DNA of 64,000 bases, from NCBI GenBank assembly GCA_022826805.1, contig JAJDUH010000042.1, forward strand, positions 1-64,000, given 5' to 3'. Positions 9,549-18,842 of this stretch are shown here, in pieces. The DNA is from Candidatus Poribacteria bacterium (GTDB lineage Bacteria > Poribacteria > WGA-4E > WGA-3G). The position numbers and the translations under genes were made by a program. Numbering within the stretch: position 1 is the first letter of the stretch; every line of letters begins with the position of its first letter. The notes under the pieces are model-generated. The model was not told the origin of the DNA. It worked only from the letters and a program-made list of their open reading frames with translations, and did not search any database.

Positions 9549-11117
9549 CTACTTCAGAATGACCATCTTCCGTAGGAACGAATGATTTTCGGTATCAAGT
9601 TGATAGAAATACACGCCGCTTGACACTTTTTCACCTCTATCGTTTCTGCCATCCCAATAAGCAGCGCGGGACCGACTCGTATAGAACCCGGCGTCTTGAA
9701 GCCCGAGTTTCAAATCGCGCACAACGCTGCCATCCATATCGTAGATCCTTAGTCTCACATCACTTGTTTCCGCCAAGTGATAAGGGATCCATGTTTCCGG
9801 GTTGAAAGGGTTCGGGTAGTTGGCAAGCAAACGCGTTTGGGTTGGACGCATCGCGGCTAAGCAGTTTTCGAGGTAAGCAATCGCACGCTGATATTTCAGC
9901 GAACCATCGCTTTCAACTCGCATCCCAGCGAGTGCTACCGCGAGTGCCTCTCTGTCAAGGGGCTGGCGTCCCCGTGGATCGAGAATCAGATCAGCTACCC
10001 CACCGAATACAGACGGTGCTGCCCCTTCACCCTCCGCTCGGTTTTCTGGATCAAGGTTATCTACCACTAACTCGAGGTCAATACTATCGACGCTGCCATC
10101 GCCATTGACATCTGTACGTGGATTTTCTATAGCCTCGCCGCTTTGCCCTGAGGCGTTGGTGACAAGTACCGAATCGGTAGCATCCACACTCCCATCCGCA
10201 TTGATGTCCCACGGTGGATATTCAGAAACCTTAATGCTAACAAGTAAAGGGAAAAGGGAGTGTTGCAGCAACGGATACAAGGGACTCGTATCCAGAATCG
10301 GATTATTATGAAGTGCCAATATGGCGAGATTTGTCAAACTTGATAGCGGACTGACATCTAATATGTTATTGTTCTGGAGATACAACCAGTACAACTTAAT
10401 CAAACCTGACAACGGGCTGACATCTGATATATTATTGTTCTGGAGATACAACCAATAGATTTTCTTCAAACTTGATAATGCGCTTACATCCGATATTTTA
10501 TTTCCACTCAGATCCAAAATCCGCAGTTCCGTTAAGTTTGAGAGAGTACTCACGTCCGATATATTATTATTCTGGAGATACAGCCAATAGAGCCGCTTTA
10601 AATTTGAAAGTGGACTTACATCGGAAATGTTATTGCCATTTACATCGGACATATGGTTCCCAAGTCCCAATCCTGTGAGTTTTCTCAAACTCGACAATGA
10701 ACCCACATCCGATATTTTATTGTTTTGGAGACTCAAATGATTTAAGTTTGTCAAACTTGATAATGCACTCACATCTGATATATTATTTTTATCAAGGTGT
10801 AACCACTCCAAGCGTGTCAAACCTGAAAGCGCGCCCACATCCGATATGCTATTATCTTGGAGATTTAATTTTATTAGTCTTGTGGCATGTTCCAACCCCG
10901 TGAGAGTGCTGATACCACTGTCTATAGCAGTAAGCGTCCTTAACTCACGCAATCCTTCTTGAGTCAGCAGCACATCCGCTGCTAATCCGAGTCTCGAACG
11001 AACTACTGCTCTCAGATTCGGATCTGGCATCCAAGCTTCAGTGATTTCTTGTGCGATGAGAGATACCGTAGGACTAAGAGTAATCAAAATTAAGAAAATT
11101 GTGAAAAAACGTTTCAT
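9549..11117 (-). CDS. Secreted leucine-rich-repeat protein with dockerin-like repeats and type IX-like C-terminal domain
   Basis: About 522 residues. The start at 11117 gives a signal peptide (MKRFFTIFLILITLSPTVSLIAQ) with GAGGA 6 bases upstream. After a cap (PDPNLRAVVRSRLGL) come about ten internalin-like 22-residue LRR units with consensus L-x-x-L-x-L-x-x-N-x-I-S-D-V-S-x-L-S. Next are two calcium-loop repeats (DINADGSVD, DVNGDGSVD), a linker, and a C-terminal domain (NYPNPFNPETWIPYHLAE ... GVYFYQLDTE ... KMVILK) almost identical to that of the WD40-metzincin protein. It is likely surface-displayed and involved in protein or host binding. Confidence 0.85.
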   Translation of the reverse strand: MKRFFTIFLILITLSPTVSLIAQEITEAWMPDPNLRAVVRSRLGLAADVLLTQEGLRELRTLTAIDSGISTLTGLEHATRLIKLNLQDNSISDVGALSGLTRLEWLHLDKNNISDVSALSSLTNLNHLSLQNNKISDVGSLSSLRKLTGLGLGNHMSDVNGNNISDVSPLSNLKRLYWLYLQNNNISDVSTLSNLTELRILDLSGNKISDVSALSSLKKIYWLYLQNNNISDVSPLSGLIKLYWLYLQNNNILDVSPLSSLTNLAILALHNNPILDTSPLYPLLQHSLFPLLVSIKVSEYPPWDINADGSVDATDSVLVTNASGQSGEAIENPRTDVNGDGSVDSIDLELVVDNLDPENRAEGEGAAPSVFGGVADLILDPRGRQPLDREALAVALAGMRVESDGSLKYQRAIAYLENCLAAMRPTQTRLLANYPNPFNPETWIPYHLAETSDVRLRIYDMDGSVVRDLKLGLQDAGFYTSRSRAAYWDGRNDRGEKVSSGVYFYQLDTENHSFLRKMVILK

Positions 11118-11257
11118 CAGATTCCTCGGGCACAAGCCCTCCTTTCTTTGACCTAAGTAGTTAGATATGATTAAAATATCTGAGGGTTTTGCGTAACTAA
11201 TGATTTTGAACGGCACGCCTACCAATACATGCTGATGTGATGTTGAGAAATAGACAT

Positions 11258-12865
11258 CTAAGGGTTGACAACCCTAACGTCTTCTCCGTCTTTTAGGGAG
11301 TGTTGTCCAGCAGTGACGACGGCTTCTCCTTCCGTGAGTCCGCTGATAATTTCAGCCTGACTGCCTCGTAAAAGCCCTATCTCCACTATGCGGCGTCGGC
11401 TTACATTATCTTCTATGACGAAGACGTTTTGTGTTTTTGTATTGACATTCTCGATGAGCGAGGTACGCGGAATCAGAAGCGCATCAGTGCGCACTTTGAT
11501 AGGTACGGTGACTTTCGCGAACATTCCTGGTTTGACAGTACCATCGGGATTGTCTATGCCGACCTCAACAGTTGCTGTTCGTCGAGCCGCTTGTAGTGTA
11601 GGACTAATAAAGGTAATCTGACCTGACAACGGTGTCTCTATACCGTCAATTTCTATTGTTGCCTGCTGATCGAGTGTCAATTGATTCAGTTGTGATTCAA
11701 TAACATCAACAGTAGCTGTGACGGTATCGATATTAACAATTTCAAAAAGCGGTGCTGCTGGGAGTGCCATTCCTCCTAAATCTAAATAGCGTCTGGAAAT
11801 GACCCCCGAAATAGGGGCATAAATTGTGGCATCTTTCAGGCATTTCTTGGCAAGTTTGAGGGCGACATATGCTTGTGTGCGGGCCGTTTTTGCCGATGTA
11901 ATCTCTGCTTCCCAACTTTTCGCAGTCTCTAAAGCTCGGACAGTAGTGAGTCCGGCACGTGCTGTTTCAACCTGCGAACGTGCAAGTTCAATGTCTTTTT
12001 CCCACGTTTTAGTTTCAGCTTGTGTCTGTGCTAACCGTAAAGAGGCTTCTGCCTGTTCGACCTGTGCCTCCATAGCTTGGACGTCCTCAACACGGGCACC
12101 GTTGTCAATAAGCTGCAGCTGTTCTGTGGCAATTTTGTGCTGCGCGATAGCGATGTCTAATTGTGTTTTCGCGCTCTCAAGGGATTGCTGACTGATCGCG
12201 CCGTTCTGGAAGAGTTCTGTCATTCGCTCGTGGTTACTTTTGGCGTTGACGAGGTTTGCATCCGCCTGATTTAAACCTGCTTCTGCTTGCCGTCGATCTT
12301 CTTCACGGGCACCCCTTTTAATTTTCTGCAGATTCGCGACAAGCGATTCTAATGCGGCTTGTGCCTGTTCTATTTGCGTGACTGTTCGGATTTCAGAGAG
12401 GTCTATTACCTGTTGTAGGGCTATCTCTGCAGCGTGGAGTTGCGCTTTCGCTTGCACGATTTGTGAAAGCACGCGTACTTCCGCAAGCTGCTTTGCCTGA
12501 GAATAGGCAGTTTCCGCCGATTCCAACGTTGCTTCTGCTTGTTGTACTGCCAGTTGTAACTCCTCATACTCCACGGTGGCGAGAGGTGCGTCTTTTTCAA
12601 CGCGGGCCCCTTCATCTACGTTTAAAGCGATAAGCCGTCCAGCAGTCTTGGGATAAACACTGACTTGTGACGCTGCTTGAATAGTGCCCGACAGTTGGTG
12701 TTCCAAACGAATCTCACCCCGTTTTGCTTTTGTGACCTCTACCGGTTTCAACACAACGGCTTCAGCTTGTTGAGATGATGGACTTTCACGTTTCATAAAT
12801 CTTGGCACGGCTAAAATCACTATAATCACTAATAATATACCGATACCAATCAATACTTTCTTCAA
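11258..12865 (-). CDS. HlyD/RND-type periplasmic adaptor subunit
   Basis: 535 residues from a TTG start with AAGGAG about 8 bases upstream. An N-terminal membrane anchor (VLIGIGILLVIIVILAVPRF) is followed by a lipoyl-like half (VYPKTAGRLIALNVDEGARVEKDAPLATV) and a very long Ala/Gln/Glu-rich coiled-coil hairpin (about 100-345, longer than in MexA-like adaptors). The second lipoyl half (ATIYAPISGVISRRYLDLGG) and beta-barrel and membrane-proximal domains follow. It links an inner-membrane exporter to TolC. The TolC-like gene is directly upstream, but no RND or ABC pump is adjacent. Confidence 0.88.
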   Translation of the reverse strand: MKKVLIGIGILLVIIVILAVPRFMKRESPSSQQAEAVVLKPVEVTKAKRGEIRLEHQLSGTIQAASQVSVYPKTAGRLIALNVDEGARVEKDAPLATVEYEELQLAVQQAEATLESAETAYSQAKQLAEVRVLSQIVQAKAQLHAAEIALQQVIDLSEIRTVTQIEQAQAALESLVANLQKIKRGAREEDRRQAEAGLNQADANLVNAKSNHERMTELFQNGAISQQSLESAKTQLDIAIAQHKIATEQLQLIDNGARVEDVQAMEAQVEQAEASLRLAQTQAETKTWEKDIELARSQVETARAGLTTVRALETAKSWEAEITSAKTARTQAYVALKLAKKCLKDATIYAPISGVISRRYLDLGGMALPAAPLFEIVNIDTVTATVDVIESQLNQLTLDQQATIEIDGIETPLSGQITFISPTLQAARRTATVEVGIDNPDGTVKPGMFAKVTVPIKVRTDALLIPRTSLIENVNTKTQNVFVIEDNVSRRRIVEIGLLRGSQAEIISGLTEGEAVVTAGQHSLKDGEDVRVVNP

Positions 12866-12942
12866 TTTTTTTCTCCTTTTAACCGATTTCGTGAGGAAAT
12901 TGTATCTGTTTTATGCGACTTCAGGTCGTTGTGTTCTGTTTT

Positions 12943-14346
12943 CTATTGTAGCGTTTGTCCTACCGCTTTTTCCAATCGTGATAAGCCAACGACGTAATCG
13001 TGATATGCCTGAAGGCGATTGACTTCCGCTTGTGTGAGGGCAAGTTGTGTGTCAGTCAACGCAACAGTCGTAATGATGCCGTTTTTAAATTGCAGATTGG
13101 CAATACGAACGCTTTCTCGGGCTTGTGTAACGGCTTCGCGCTGAACATCAATAAGCGTTTGGGCGCCAAGTAGATTGAGATAGGCACCGCGGACCTCAAA
13201 TTCGACCCCGACTTTGACTTGGTCCCCTCCTAACTGAACCTGTTTTAGGACAGATTCAGTCTGTTGCACGGCTGCACTTGTCGCGAACCCATCGAAAATC
13301 GGAATGTTAATTTGGAAACCGACGCTCCAAATCCTATTCATTTCCGTCAGTCTTTCATTCTGTGAAATTTGATAGTTTGAGAACAGACCGAGATCGGGAA
13401 GGCGGCGCGTCTTGGCAATGTCGATCTGTTTGTGTGCGGCTTGTTCATTAAATTGTGTGCGGCGTACCTCAGGACGATTTTCAAGTGCTTGTTGGATCAA
13501 GTCCTCAAGATTTAGCGCCGGCATTTGATGGTTTTCAGGTATTTCGAGTGTGCCTTTGACTGTTACATCCTCAATAAGCGGTATATTAAGCACCGTTTTG
13601 TAGGCATTTTTAGCAGTACGAACTCCGTTTTCGGCTCGAATTAACGTTGATTTGGCGTTTGCAAGTTGAACTTTCGCGCGCAACACATCGAAATTGGTCG
13701 CTGCACCTGCGTCAAATGATGCCTCCGCAATTGCGAGTTGTTCTTCCACGAGAGAAACACTCTGTTGTGCGACCCTTACAAACTCCTGCGCAACCAAAGC
13801 ACCGTAAAAGGCTTCAGATACATCTAAGCGGAGTTGGTTGTAGGCGGCATCAACATCGCGTTGGGTTGCTTGATAGTTGAATTTTGCGGCTTGATAGCCG
13901 TAATAATAACGCCCCCAGGCAAAGATTGGCTGTGTTAGATTGACTGTGCCTTGGACGTTATGGTGTGCGCCAAATTCCAATTCAATCAGGTCGGCTTCGT
14001 TGTCCCCACTGGGTGGCTGCATCTCATTCATGTCTCCACCCGGTGTTGGGAATCCAAATCCGCCATCCGCTCGAATTACTGATTTTTGGATGTCTTTAAA
14101 GTAGGTGTAATTACCGCTCGCTGTGGCCCGTGGTAAGAGTCCACCGAGCGCGGCACGAACTTGCGCTTCAGCGGCTTTAAGGTTTTCCTCAGCGGTCTGA
14201 ACAGTCAGATTGCTCTGTTTGGCAATTTCAATACTCTCTTCTAATGTCAGAACTTTCGGTTCTTGTGCTATGGCAGAGAGGCTGAGTAGGAATAGTAGCA
14301 AGGTTCCACCAGCACAGATAAAGTGGCAGAACCGTAGTAAGTGCAT
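12943..14346 (-). CDS. TolC family outer-membrane efflux protein
   Basis: About 467 residues. The ATG at 14346 follows GGAGG at a spacing of about 10; an in-frame TTG 18 bases upstream is weaker. There is a signal peptide (LLLFLLSLSAIAQE), then the two-fold TolC repeat: LEESIEIAKQSNLTVQTAEENLKAA near the N terminus and LIQQALENRPEVRRTQFNEQA in the second half, with long helices rich in Ala and Gln. It forms the outer-membrane channel for the HlyD-like adaptor 77 bases downstream, most likely in one transcript. Confidence 0.9.
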   Translation of the reverse strand: MHLLRFCHFICAGGTLLLFLLSLSAIAQEPKVLTLEESIEIAKQSNLTVQTAEENLKAAEAQVRAALGGLLPRATASGNYTYFKDIQKSVIRADGGFGFPTPGGDMNEMQPPSGDNEADLIELEFGAHHNVQGTVNLTQPIFAWGRYYYGYQAAKFNYQATQRDVDAAYNQLRLDVSEAFYGALVAQEFVRVAQQSVSLVEEQLAIAEASFDAGAATNFDVLRAKVQLANAKSTLIRAENGVRTAKNAYKTVLNIPLIEDVTVKGTLEIPENHQMPALNLEDLIQQALENRPEVRRTQFNEQAAHKQIDIAKTRRLPDLGLFSNYQISQNERLTEMNRIWSVGFQINIPIFDGFATSAAVQQTESVLKQVQLGGDQVKVGVEFEVRGAYLNLLGAQTLIDVQREAVTQARESVRIANLQFKNGIITTVALTDTQLALTQAEVNRLQAYHDYVVGLSRLEKAVGQTLQ

Positions 14347-14423
14347 TGGGCTTGTGTCCTCCAAGGTTAGGTAAAGGCGGGTTTTTTATAAAGATTCACC
14401 TCTACGAATGAATTTGTGAAGGT

Positions 14424-14449
14424 AGGTGGGCAATTAATCTTGCCCACCT
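14424..14449. terminator. Intergenic 10-bp hairpin
   Basis: Positions 14424-14433 and 14440-14449 pair perfectly around a 6-base loop. It lies between the Ycf48-like stop and the TolC start. There is no T-run on the minus strand, so it may attenuate or stabilise mRNA rather than terminate transcription. Confidence 0.4.
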
Positions 14450-14467
14450 CAGTTAGGTAAGCAAGGT

Positions 14468-16354
14468 TTAATAGCTGATGATAGTGGAAGAATCACCAAT
14501 TGCCCAGACTGTGCCACTTGGCGTTTGAACGAGATCCCACAGATCGCTTTGTGTGGGTGATTCCTGCATCAACCAAGTGACACCTCCATCGGTTGTGTGG
14601 AGAATTGTGCCGTATTCTCCAGCTGCCCAGCCTTCGTTGGCGTCACGGAATAGAACAGCATTGAGATTCGTTTGCGTTGGGACTGTCTGTTCGACCCATG
14701 TTGCTCCGCCGTCCGTTGTTGCCATAATAGCACCCTGTTCGCCAGCGATCCAAGCGGTCTGTTCATTGACGGCGTGGACATCGTTCAATTTCGGGCCTTG
14801 CAAGATAGAACTCCAAGTTTGTCCACCATCCATAGTTTTTGCGATGGTTCCAGCGTCACCAACTATCCAACCGACTTTGTCGTTTACGAAGTGGACACCA
14901 TAGAGGTTATTAAAACCTGCTCCCGTCATCATTGGGTCCATGTCTTGTCCCAACCAGGTTTGTCCTGCATCGGTAGTGTGCATAACCCTACCGGTTTCCC
15001 CAACTGCCCATGCGTGTGTTGGTGTACCGAAACTCATAGCGTAAGAGCCCATTGCACTGCGCCAGCTCATGATGCCTTCAAATATAATTCGTTTGGCAGT
15101 GCCGTGTCCCTCATCACCTGGATCACTAACCCCATGCCATGTTTTCCCGCCATCAAGTGTTTCTGCGAGTGCTGCGTTACTTCCAACGATATAACCTCTA
15201 TTTGCATCCACAAACCCGACCCCGAAAAGTTCAAATACGTTCCCACTAAGTTGTGGTTTCCACGTTTCACCGCCATCGTTGGTATGCAGAACGCTCCCTG
15301 ACAAGCCGACCGCCCAGCCGAGTTTGTCGTCGTGGAAATAGACACTCCGTAAATGGCTTGAACTGGAAACGACATCCCAGGTGTCTCCACCATTGGTTGT
15401 GTGTAAGATAGTTGCGTCGTTTCCAACCATCCATGCTTCAGTTGGACTGAGCATGTGAATGCCTTGTAGACGGGACGCAACAGGTCGCGGGTCGAGCGGA
15501 GCCCAACTCGCACCTCCATCTGTTGTACGAAGGATTACCCCGAATTCGGCGGCGGCAATACCTACCTTTTCATCAGCGAAATGGACATCCCAAACGGGTT
15601 CAGGCATACCGTTAGAATTCGGGACACTGCTCTCTTGAACTGCCCAATTGCTACCGTCAACTGTTGCAACGACGGCTCCACCGGCACCGACTGCCCATCC
15701 TACTTTATCATTTAGCATAGAAATCGCATCGAGTGTGTTGACAGTCGCGCTGGTCTGGAATTCCCATGTTTCTCCACCGTCTTTAGTGTGAAGAAGGGTC
15801 CCGCCGCCCCCTGCTGCCCAACCGACAGTGGAACTCACAAAGTCGATGCCTTCAATCGTATTATTGGTATCAATTTCCTGTTTTGCCCACGTTGTGCCAC
15901 CGTTTTTGGTGCTGATGATGAGACCTCCATCTCCACTCGCCCATCCGTGTTGTGCATCAGCGAACGAAACACCTAACAGTGCCGTGAGGGTGCCGGTATT
16001 CTTTTTCATCCAGGTCTGCCCGCCATCGGTGGTTTTCAGTACCATGCCATCGTCTCCAACAACCCAGCCGGTTTGTGGATTGATGAATCGGACTTTCTTT
16101 AGGACAAGGTCAAATGGCAGCGGTTGACTCGGTTGTTTGTTCCAGGTCATGCCGCCATCAGCGGTATGTAGAATTGTCGAATTGCTACCTACAATCCATC
16201 CGTGTTGTGCGTCTACAAAAAAGATGTCTGAAAAATGAGCCTGCCACTTGGATTCGCTTACTTTCTTCCACGCTTGTTCTGCAAGCGCGAACTGCACAGT
16301 GCAGAGCAGAAGCAGGACTACCATAATAGATAATATTTGTTTTCTCGGTTTCAT
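14468..16354 (-). CDS. Secreted Ycf48/Hcf136-like BNR-repeat protein
   Basis: About 628 residues with a signal peptide (ILSIMVVLLLLCTVQFALA) and about thirteen repeats of the type G-W-x-V-G-x-x-G-x-I-x-x-T-T-D-G-G-x-T-W, giving a beta-propeller-like array related to Ycf48/Hcf136. In phototrophs that family assists photosystem II assembly. In heterotrophs its secreted relatives have no set role, perhaps binding or assembly of surface complexes. There is no sorting domain at the C terminus. Chosen start: ATG at 16354; a TTG lies one codon upstream. The ribosome-binding site is weak. Confidence 0.85.
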   Translation of the reverse strand: MKPRKQILSIMVVLLLLCTVQFALAEQAWKKVSESKWQAHFSDIFFVDAQHGWIVGSNSTILHTADGGMTWNKQPSQPLPFDLVLKKVRFINPQTGWVVGDDGMVLKTTDGGQTWMKKNTGTLTALLGVSFADAQHGWASGDGGLIISTKNGGTTWAKQEIDTNNTIEGIDFVSSTVGWAAGGGGTLLHTKDGGETWEFQTSATVNTLDAISMLNDKVGWAVGAGGAVVATVDGSNWAVQESSVPNSNGMPEPVWDVHFADEKVGIAAAEFGVILRTTDGGASWAPLDPRPVASRLQGIHMLSPTEAWMVGNDATILHTTNGGDTWDVVSSSSHLRSVYFHDDKLGWAVGLSGSVLHTNDGGETWKPQLSGNVFELFGVGFVDANRGYIVGSNAALAETLDGGKTWHGVSDPGDEGHGTAKRIIFEGIMSWRSAMGSYAMSFGTPTHAWAVGETGRVMHTTDAGQTWLGQDMDPMMTGAGFNNLYGVHFVNDKVGWIVGDAGTIAKTMDGGQTWSSILQGPKLNDVHAVNEQTAWIAGEQGAIMATTDGGATWVEQTVPTQTNLNAVLFRDANEGWAAGEYGTILHTTDGGVTWLMQESPTQSDLWDLVQTPSGTVWAIGDSSTIISY

Positions 16355-16597
16355 CAAGTTTCATAGCGTCGAAACCCACGCCCTCTGGGTGTGGAGTGAA
16401 CGCCGACCTCCTTACTTCTTAGAGATGGGCTTGCAAGCAACGCCCTTCGTTTTAGATAGTGCATTGTACTGTTCAAGGATTATGAACTGAAGTTTATGTG
16501 CTTCATTCTGTTTTATATAATACTACTTCTTGAAAGTTTATGTCAACCGAAAAGTAGGCATATAGCAGGGCATTTAGTTCTTCTGTAGAGGGAACTC

Positions 16598-16692
16598 CAA
16601 ATTTTGCCCCGGTTCATGCCTTAAGGCATGAATACCCGGGGAAGTCCATACGGACTTCATACCGTTGATTCTGATTCACGTGGCAAAATTTG
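16598..16692. repeat. 95-bp palindromic element with 11-bp terminal inverted repeats
   Basis: CAAATTTTGCC (16598-16608) and GGCAAAATTTG (16682-16692) form terminal inverted repeats. Inside are a perfect 20-bp palindrome (TTCATGCCTTAAGGCATGAA) flanked by CCCGG/CCGGG, and a second hairpin (GAAGTCC-ATAC-GGACTTC). It looks like a non-autonomous mobile element or a structured repeat. It sits in the gene-free stretch 16355-17013, where I find no credible gene. Confidence 0.65.
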
Positions 16693-16772
16693 TCTTTGCT
16701 TTACATTTCCCGACTTTTCCCTGTAAGAGTGAGCTTCAGTTCGCGACTTCCTAACTCTACCCTCCGCAGTAG

Positions 16773-16792
16773 GCGAGGTTTCCTAACCTCGC
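16773..16792. repeat. Short GCGAGG hairpin
   Basis: GCGAGGTT-TCCT-AACCTCGC, an 8-bp stem. Similar GAGG/CCTC hairpins recur in other gaps of this window (26425, 28672, 59108, 63915). Confidence 0.5.
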
Positions 16793-17013
16793 TACTAACC
16801 ACCAACCGCCGCCTGAATAGCCTTGAGGCATATTTTGTTCTCTGTTTTCGGTTATCAGTAGTCAGTGAAAAGGTGCCGAAGGATTTAAAAATTGGATTGA
16901 CTGACACCTCATCTTGTGGCATAATAATCATTGGATAGGAGCATAAAAGTCTGGTAAACTTGTTAAATTTAGTTTGCAGAGACAGAAATATCTAAACGCA
17001 TTAGGAGATTTTG

Positions 17014-17817
17014 ATGAAATTTATAACGCAATTAATATGTGTAGGACTCACCCTCATTTTAAGTGTATGCTTACTTATCACACCTGCGCTCGCACAACTT
17101 GAGATGGATACCTTAGTAGGGCTTTGGCTGTTTGATGAAGGAAGTGGGGACACTGCTGCGGATTCTTCCAGCAGTGGGCTTGATGCGGAATTGGTCGGGA
17201 GTCCTAAGTGGGTTAGTGGTGTATTTGGTTCGGGACTGGAACTTGATGGTTCCGGTGCATACGTTGAGGTCCCCGCACACGTAAATCCGACTGATGCAAT
17301 CACCGTCTCGATCTGGGTTAAGAGTATGACGGCTGACTGGAATCAGCACGGCTGGATGGTTGAGAAGCGGAATGCCTATATTATCCATCCGAACCAGGGG
17401 ACAAAAAACGTCTCGTGGCCGATTTGTAATGGTGGTTGTTGGAATAAACCCGGTGGCTGGCGCGATGGCGAAGTTGGACCCGCAGATATTACCGATTGGC
17501 ATCTCTATACCGCTACTTTTGACAGCGCAAGCGGTGAGTGGAACATTTATATCGATGGTGTTGCCGAGAGCACGATGGAGATTGATACCAATCCAATTGA
17601 TGCTGATGACGGTCCGGTTTTTATCGGTAGGGATACCTGTTGTGATGGCAGATTTGGCGATGCGGTTATCGACGAAGTCGCTATCTTCAACGTTGCCTTG
17701 GGTGAAGATGAGATCCAGATGATGATGGAAAAGGGGCTTTCTGCCTTACTCCTAACGCCCGTCGAACCCGAAGGCAAGCTCTCCACGACTTGGGCGAATG
17801 TTAAACAACAGTATTAA
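17014..17817 (+). CDS. Secreted LamG (concanavalin-like jelly-roll) protein 1
   Basis: About 267 residues. The ATG at 17014 has AGGAG 6 bases upstream. Signal peptide ends near LLITPALAQ. A single LamG domain follows, opening with VGLWLFDEGSGDTAADSSSSGLDAEL and including the usual WH-x-Y-T-A-T-F-D, YIDG and IDEVAIFN strands. LamG domains bind carbohydrates, proteins or lipids and often occur in extracellular sugar-processing systems. The protein ends with GKLSTTWANVKQQY, a tail shared with four other LamG proteins here. Cysteine pairs (CNGGC, CC) may form disulfides. Confidence 0.85.
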   Translation: MKFITQLICVGLTLILSVCLLITPALAQLEMDTLVGLWLFDEGSGDTAADSSSSGLDAELVGSPKWVSGVFGSGLELDGSGAYVEVPAHVNPTDAITVSIWVKSMTADWNQHGWMVEKRNAYIIHPNQGTKNVSWPICNGGCWNKPGGWRDGEVGPADITDWHLYTATFDSASGEWNIYIDGVAESTMEIDTNPIDADDGPVFIGRDTCCDGRFGDAVIDEVAIFNVALGEDEIQMMMEKGLSALLLTPVEPEGKLSTTWANVKQQY

Positions 17818-17941
17818 TCCAATAGGACTTACGCAAATTTAGCCGAGACATCTATCTTCATAGGGCATAGATGCTGACCACAACGGGGCAGGTACGGTTA
17901 GAAACCGCACCTACTGAGTGAAGTGCTTAAGTCCTATCCAA
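17818..17941. mobile_element. MITE-like element with TCCAA target duplication
   Basis: TAGGACTTA (17823-17831) and TAAGTCCTA (17928-17936) are perfect 9-bp terminal inverted repeats. They are flanked on both sides by the direct repeat TCCAA (17818-17822 and 17937-17941), which looks like a 5-bp target-site duplication. An internal hairpin lies around 17891-17911. The element starts 1 base after a LamG stop codon and carries no open frame. Confidence 0.7.
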
Positions 17942-18013
17942 TTTTGATAGGTGAGCAAGGTCCGCTTACATTTGTCTGCTTTCCTAAGTCTAAACATAGA
18001 GGATGAAAATTAT

Positions 18014-18805
18014 ATGTTGCTGAGAATAGTATTTCTAATTTTGTTTGCTGCTTCTTTTTTTTTAGTTGTTCCATTGACTTACGCACAAGATCTCTTGGAC
18101 GGTGTAGTGAGTTATTGGTCGTTTGATGCAGGTACAATCGCTGGCGGGACTGTTGAGGACCTTTTAGGCGACAACGACGGCGAACTTGACGGGAATCCGA
18201 AGGCGATTGCCGGTAAGGTCGGGGATGCCCTTGAATTTAACGGCGAGAATTTTATTCATATTCCGGGAAGTGCGTCTTTAGAGTTTGCCGGTGAGGACGA
18301 GATGAGTGTTGTGGCGTGGGTGAATCCGGACAGCGATAGCCCTGTGAAAGGTGTGGTTGCTGGGTGTTGTGGGACTATTGTTGCGCAGCGTGACATCAAC
18401 GGATGGGCATTGCGGTTTGACGGTAGAAATGCTGGACAAGAGATGGAATTTATTGTCCAACCCGGTTGGCAAGGCGATGGCGGCTTTGGTGCGCCTAAAT
18501 TTGCGAAAGGGACGTGGCACCATCTGGTCGGGGTCGTCGCGGATGACGAAATGTTTCTCTATGTTGACGGTACGTTGGAGAACGAGATGACCTACAACGG
18601 TCCGATGGCAACAGGGGGCTCGGAAACCGAAATTGGCCATGCAGGTGATGGTGGTTTTGTCGGTATCATTGATGAAGTCCTAATTTACAACAGAGCTATC
18701 TCAGCAGATGAAGTTGAACAGATTTTTGAGTCGAGAGATCTATTATCTGTCCAGCCGCAGGGCAAACTCGCAACCCGTTGGGGACAAATCAAATCTGCAT
18801 TCTAA
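18014..18805 (+). CDS. Secreted LamG (jelly-roll) protein 2
   Basis: About 263 residues. I choose ATG 18014 because it begins a clean signal peptide (MLLRIVFLILFAASFFLVVP... TYAQ) and AGAGGA lies upstream. A single LamG domain opens VVSYWSFDAGTIAGGTVEDL and contains WHHLVGVVADDEMFLYVDG and IDEVLIYNRAI. The C-terminal tail is GKLATRWGQIKSAF, the same type as in the other LamG proteins. It is transcribed with, and 37 bases upstream of, a Gfo/Idh/MocA gene. It is presumably an extracellular or periplasmic binding protein. Confidence 0.85.
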   Translation: MLLRIVFLILFAASFFLVVPLTYAQDLLDGVVSYWSFDAGTIAGGTVEDLLGDNDGELDGNPKAIAGKVGDALEFNGENFIHIPGSASLEFAGEDEMSVVAWVNPDSDSPVKGVVAGCCGTIVAQRDINGWALRFDGRNAGQEMEFIVQPGWQGDGGFGAPKFAKGTWHHLVGVVADDEMFLYVDGTLENEMTYNGPMATGGSETEIGHAGDGGFVGIIDEVLIYNRAISADEVEQIFESRDLLSVQPQGKLATRWGQIKSAF

Positions 18806-18842
18806 AAGGATCGCTATCGTTTGAGATAAGGGGAATGTATTT

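Noticed and set aside
10300..10860. Possible CRISPR array from regular DNA repeats
   Set aside because: The repeats are in frame and encode LRR units within one long protein; repeats and spacers are not separable.
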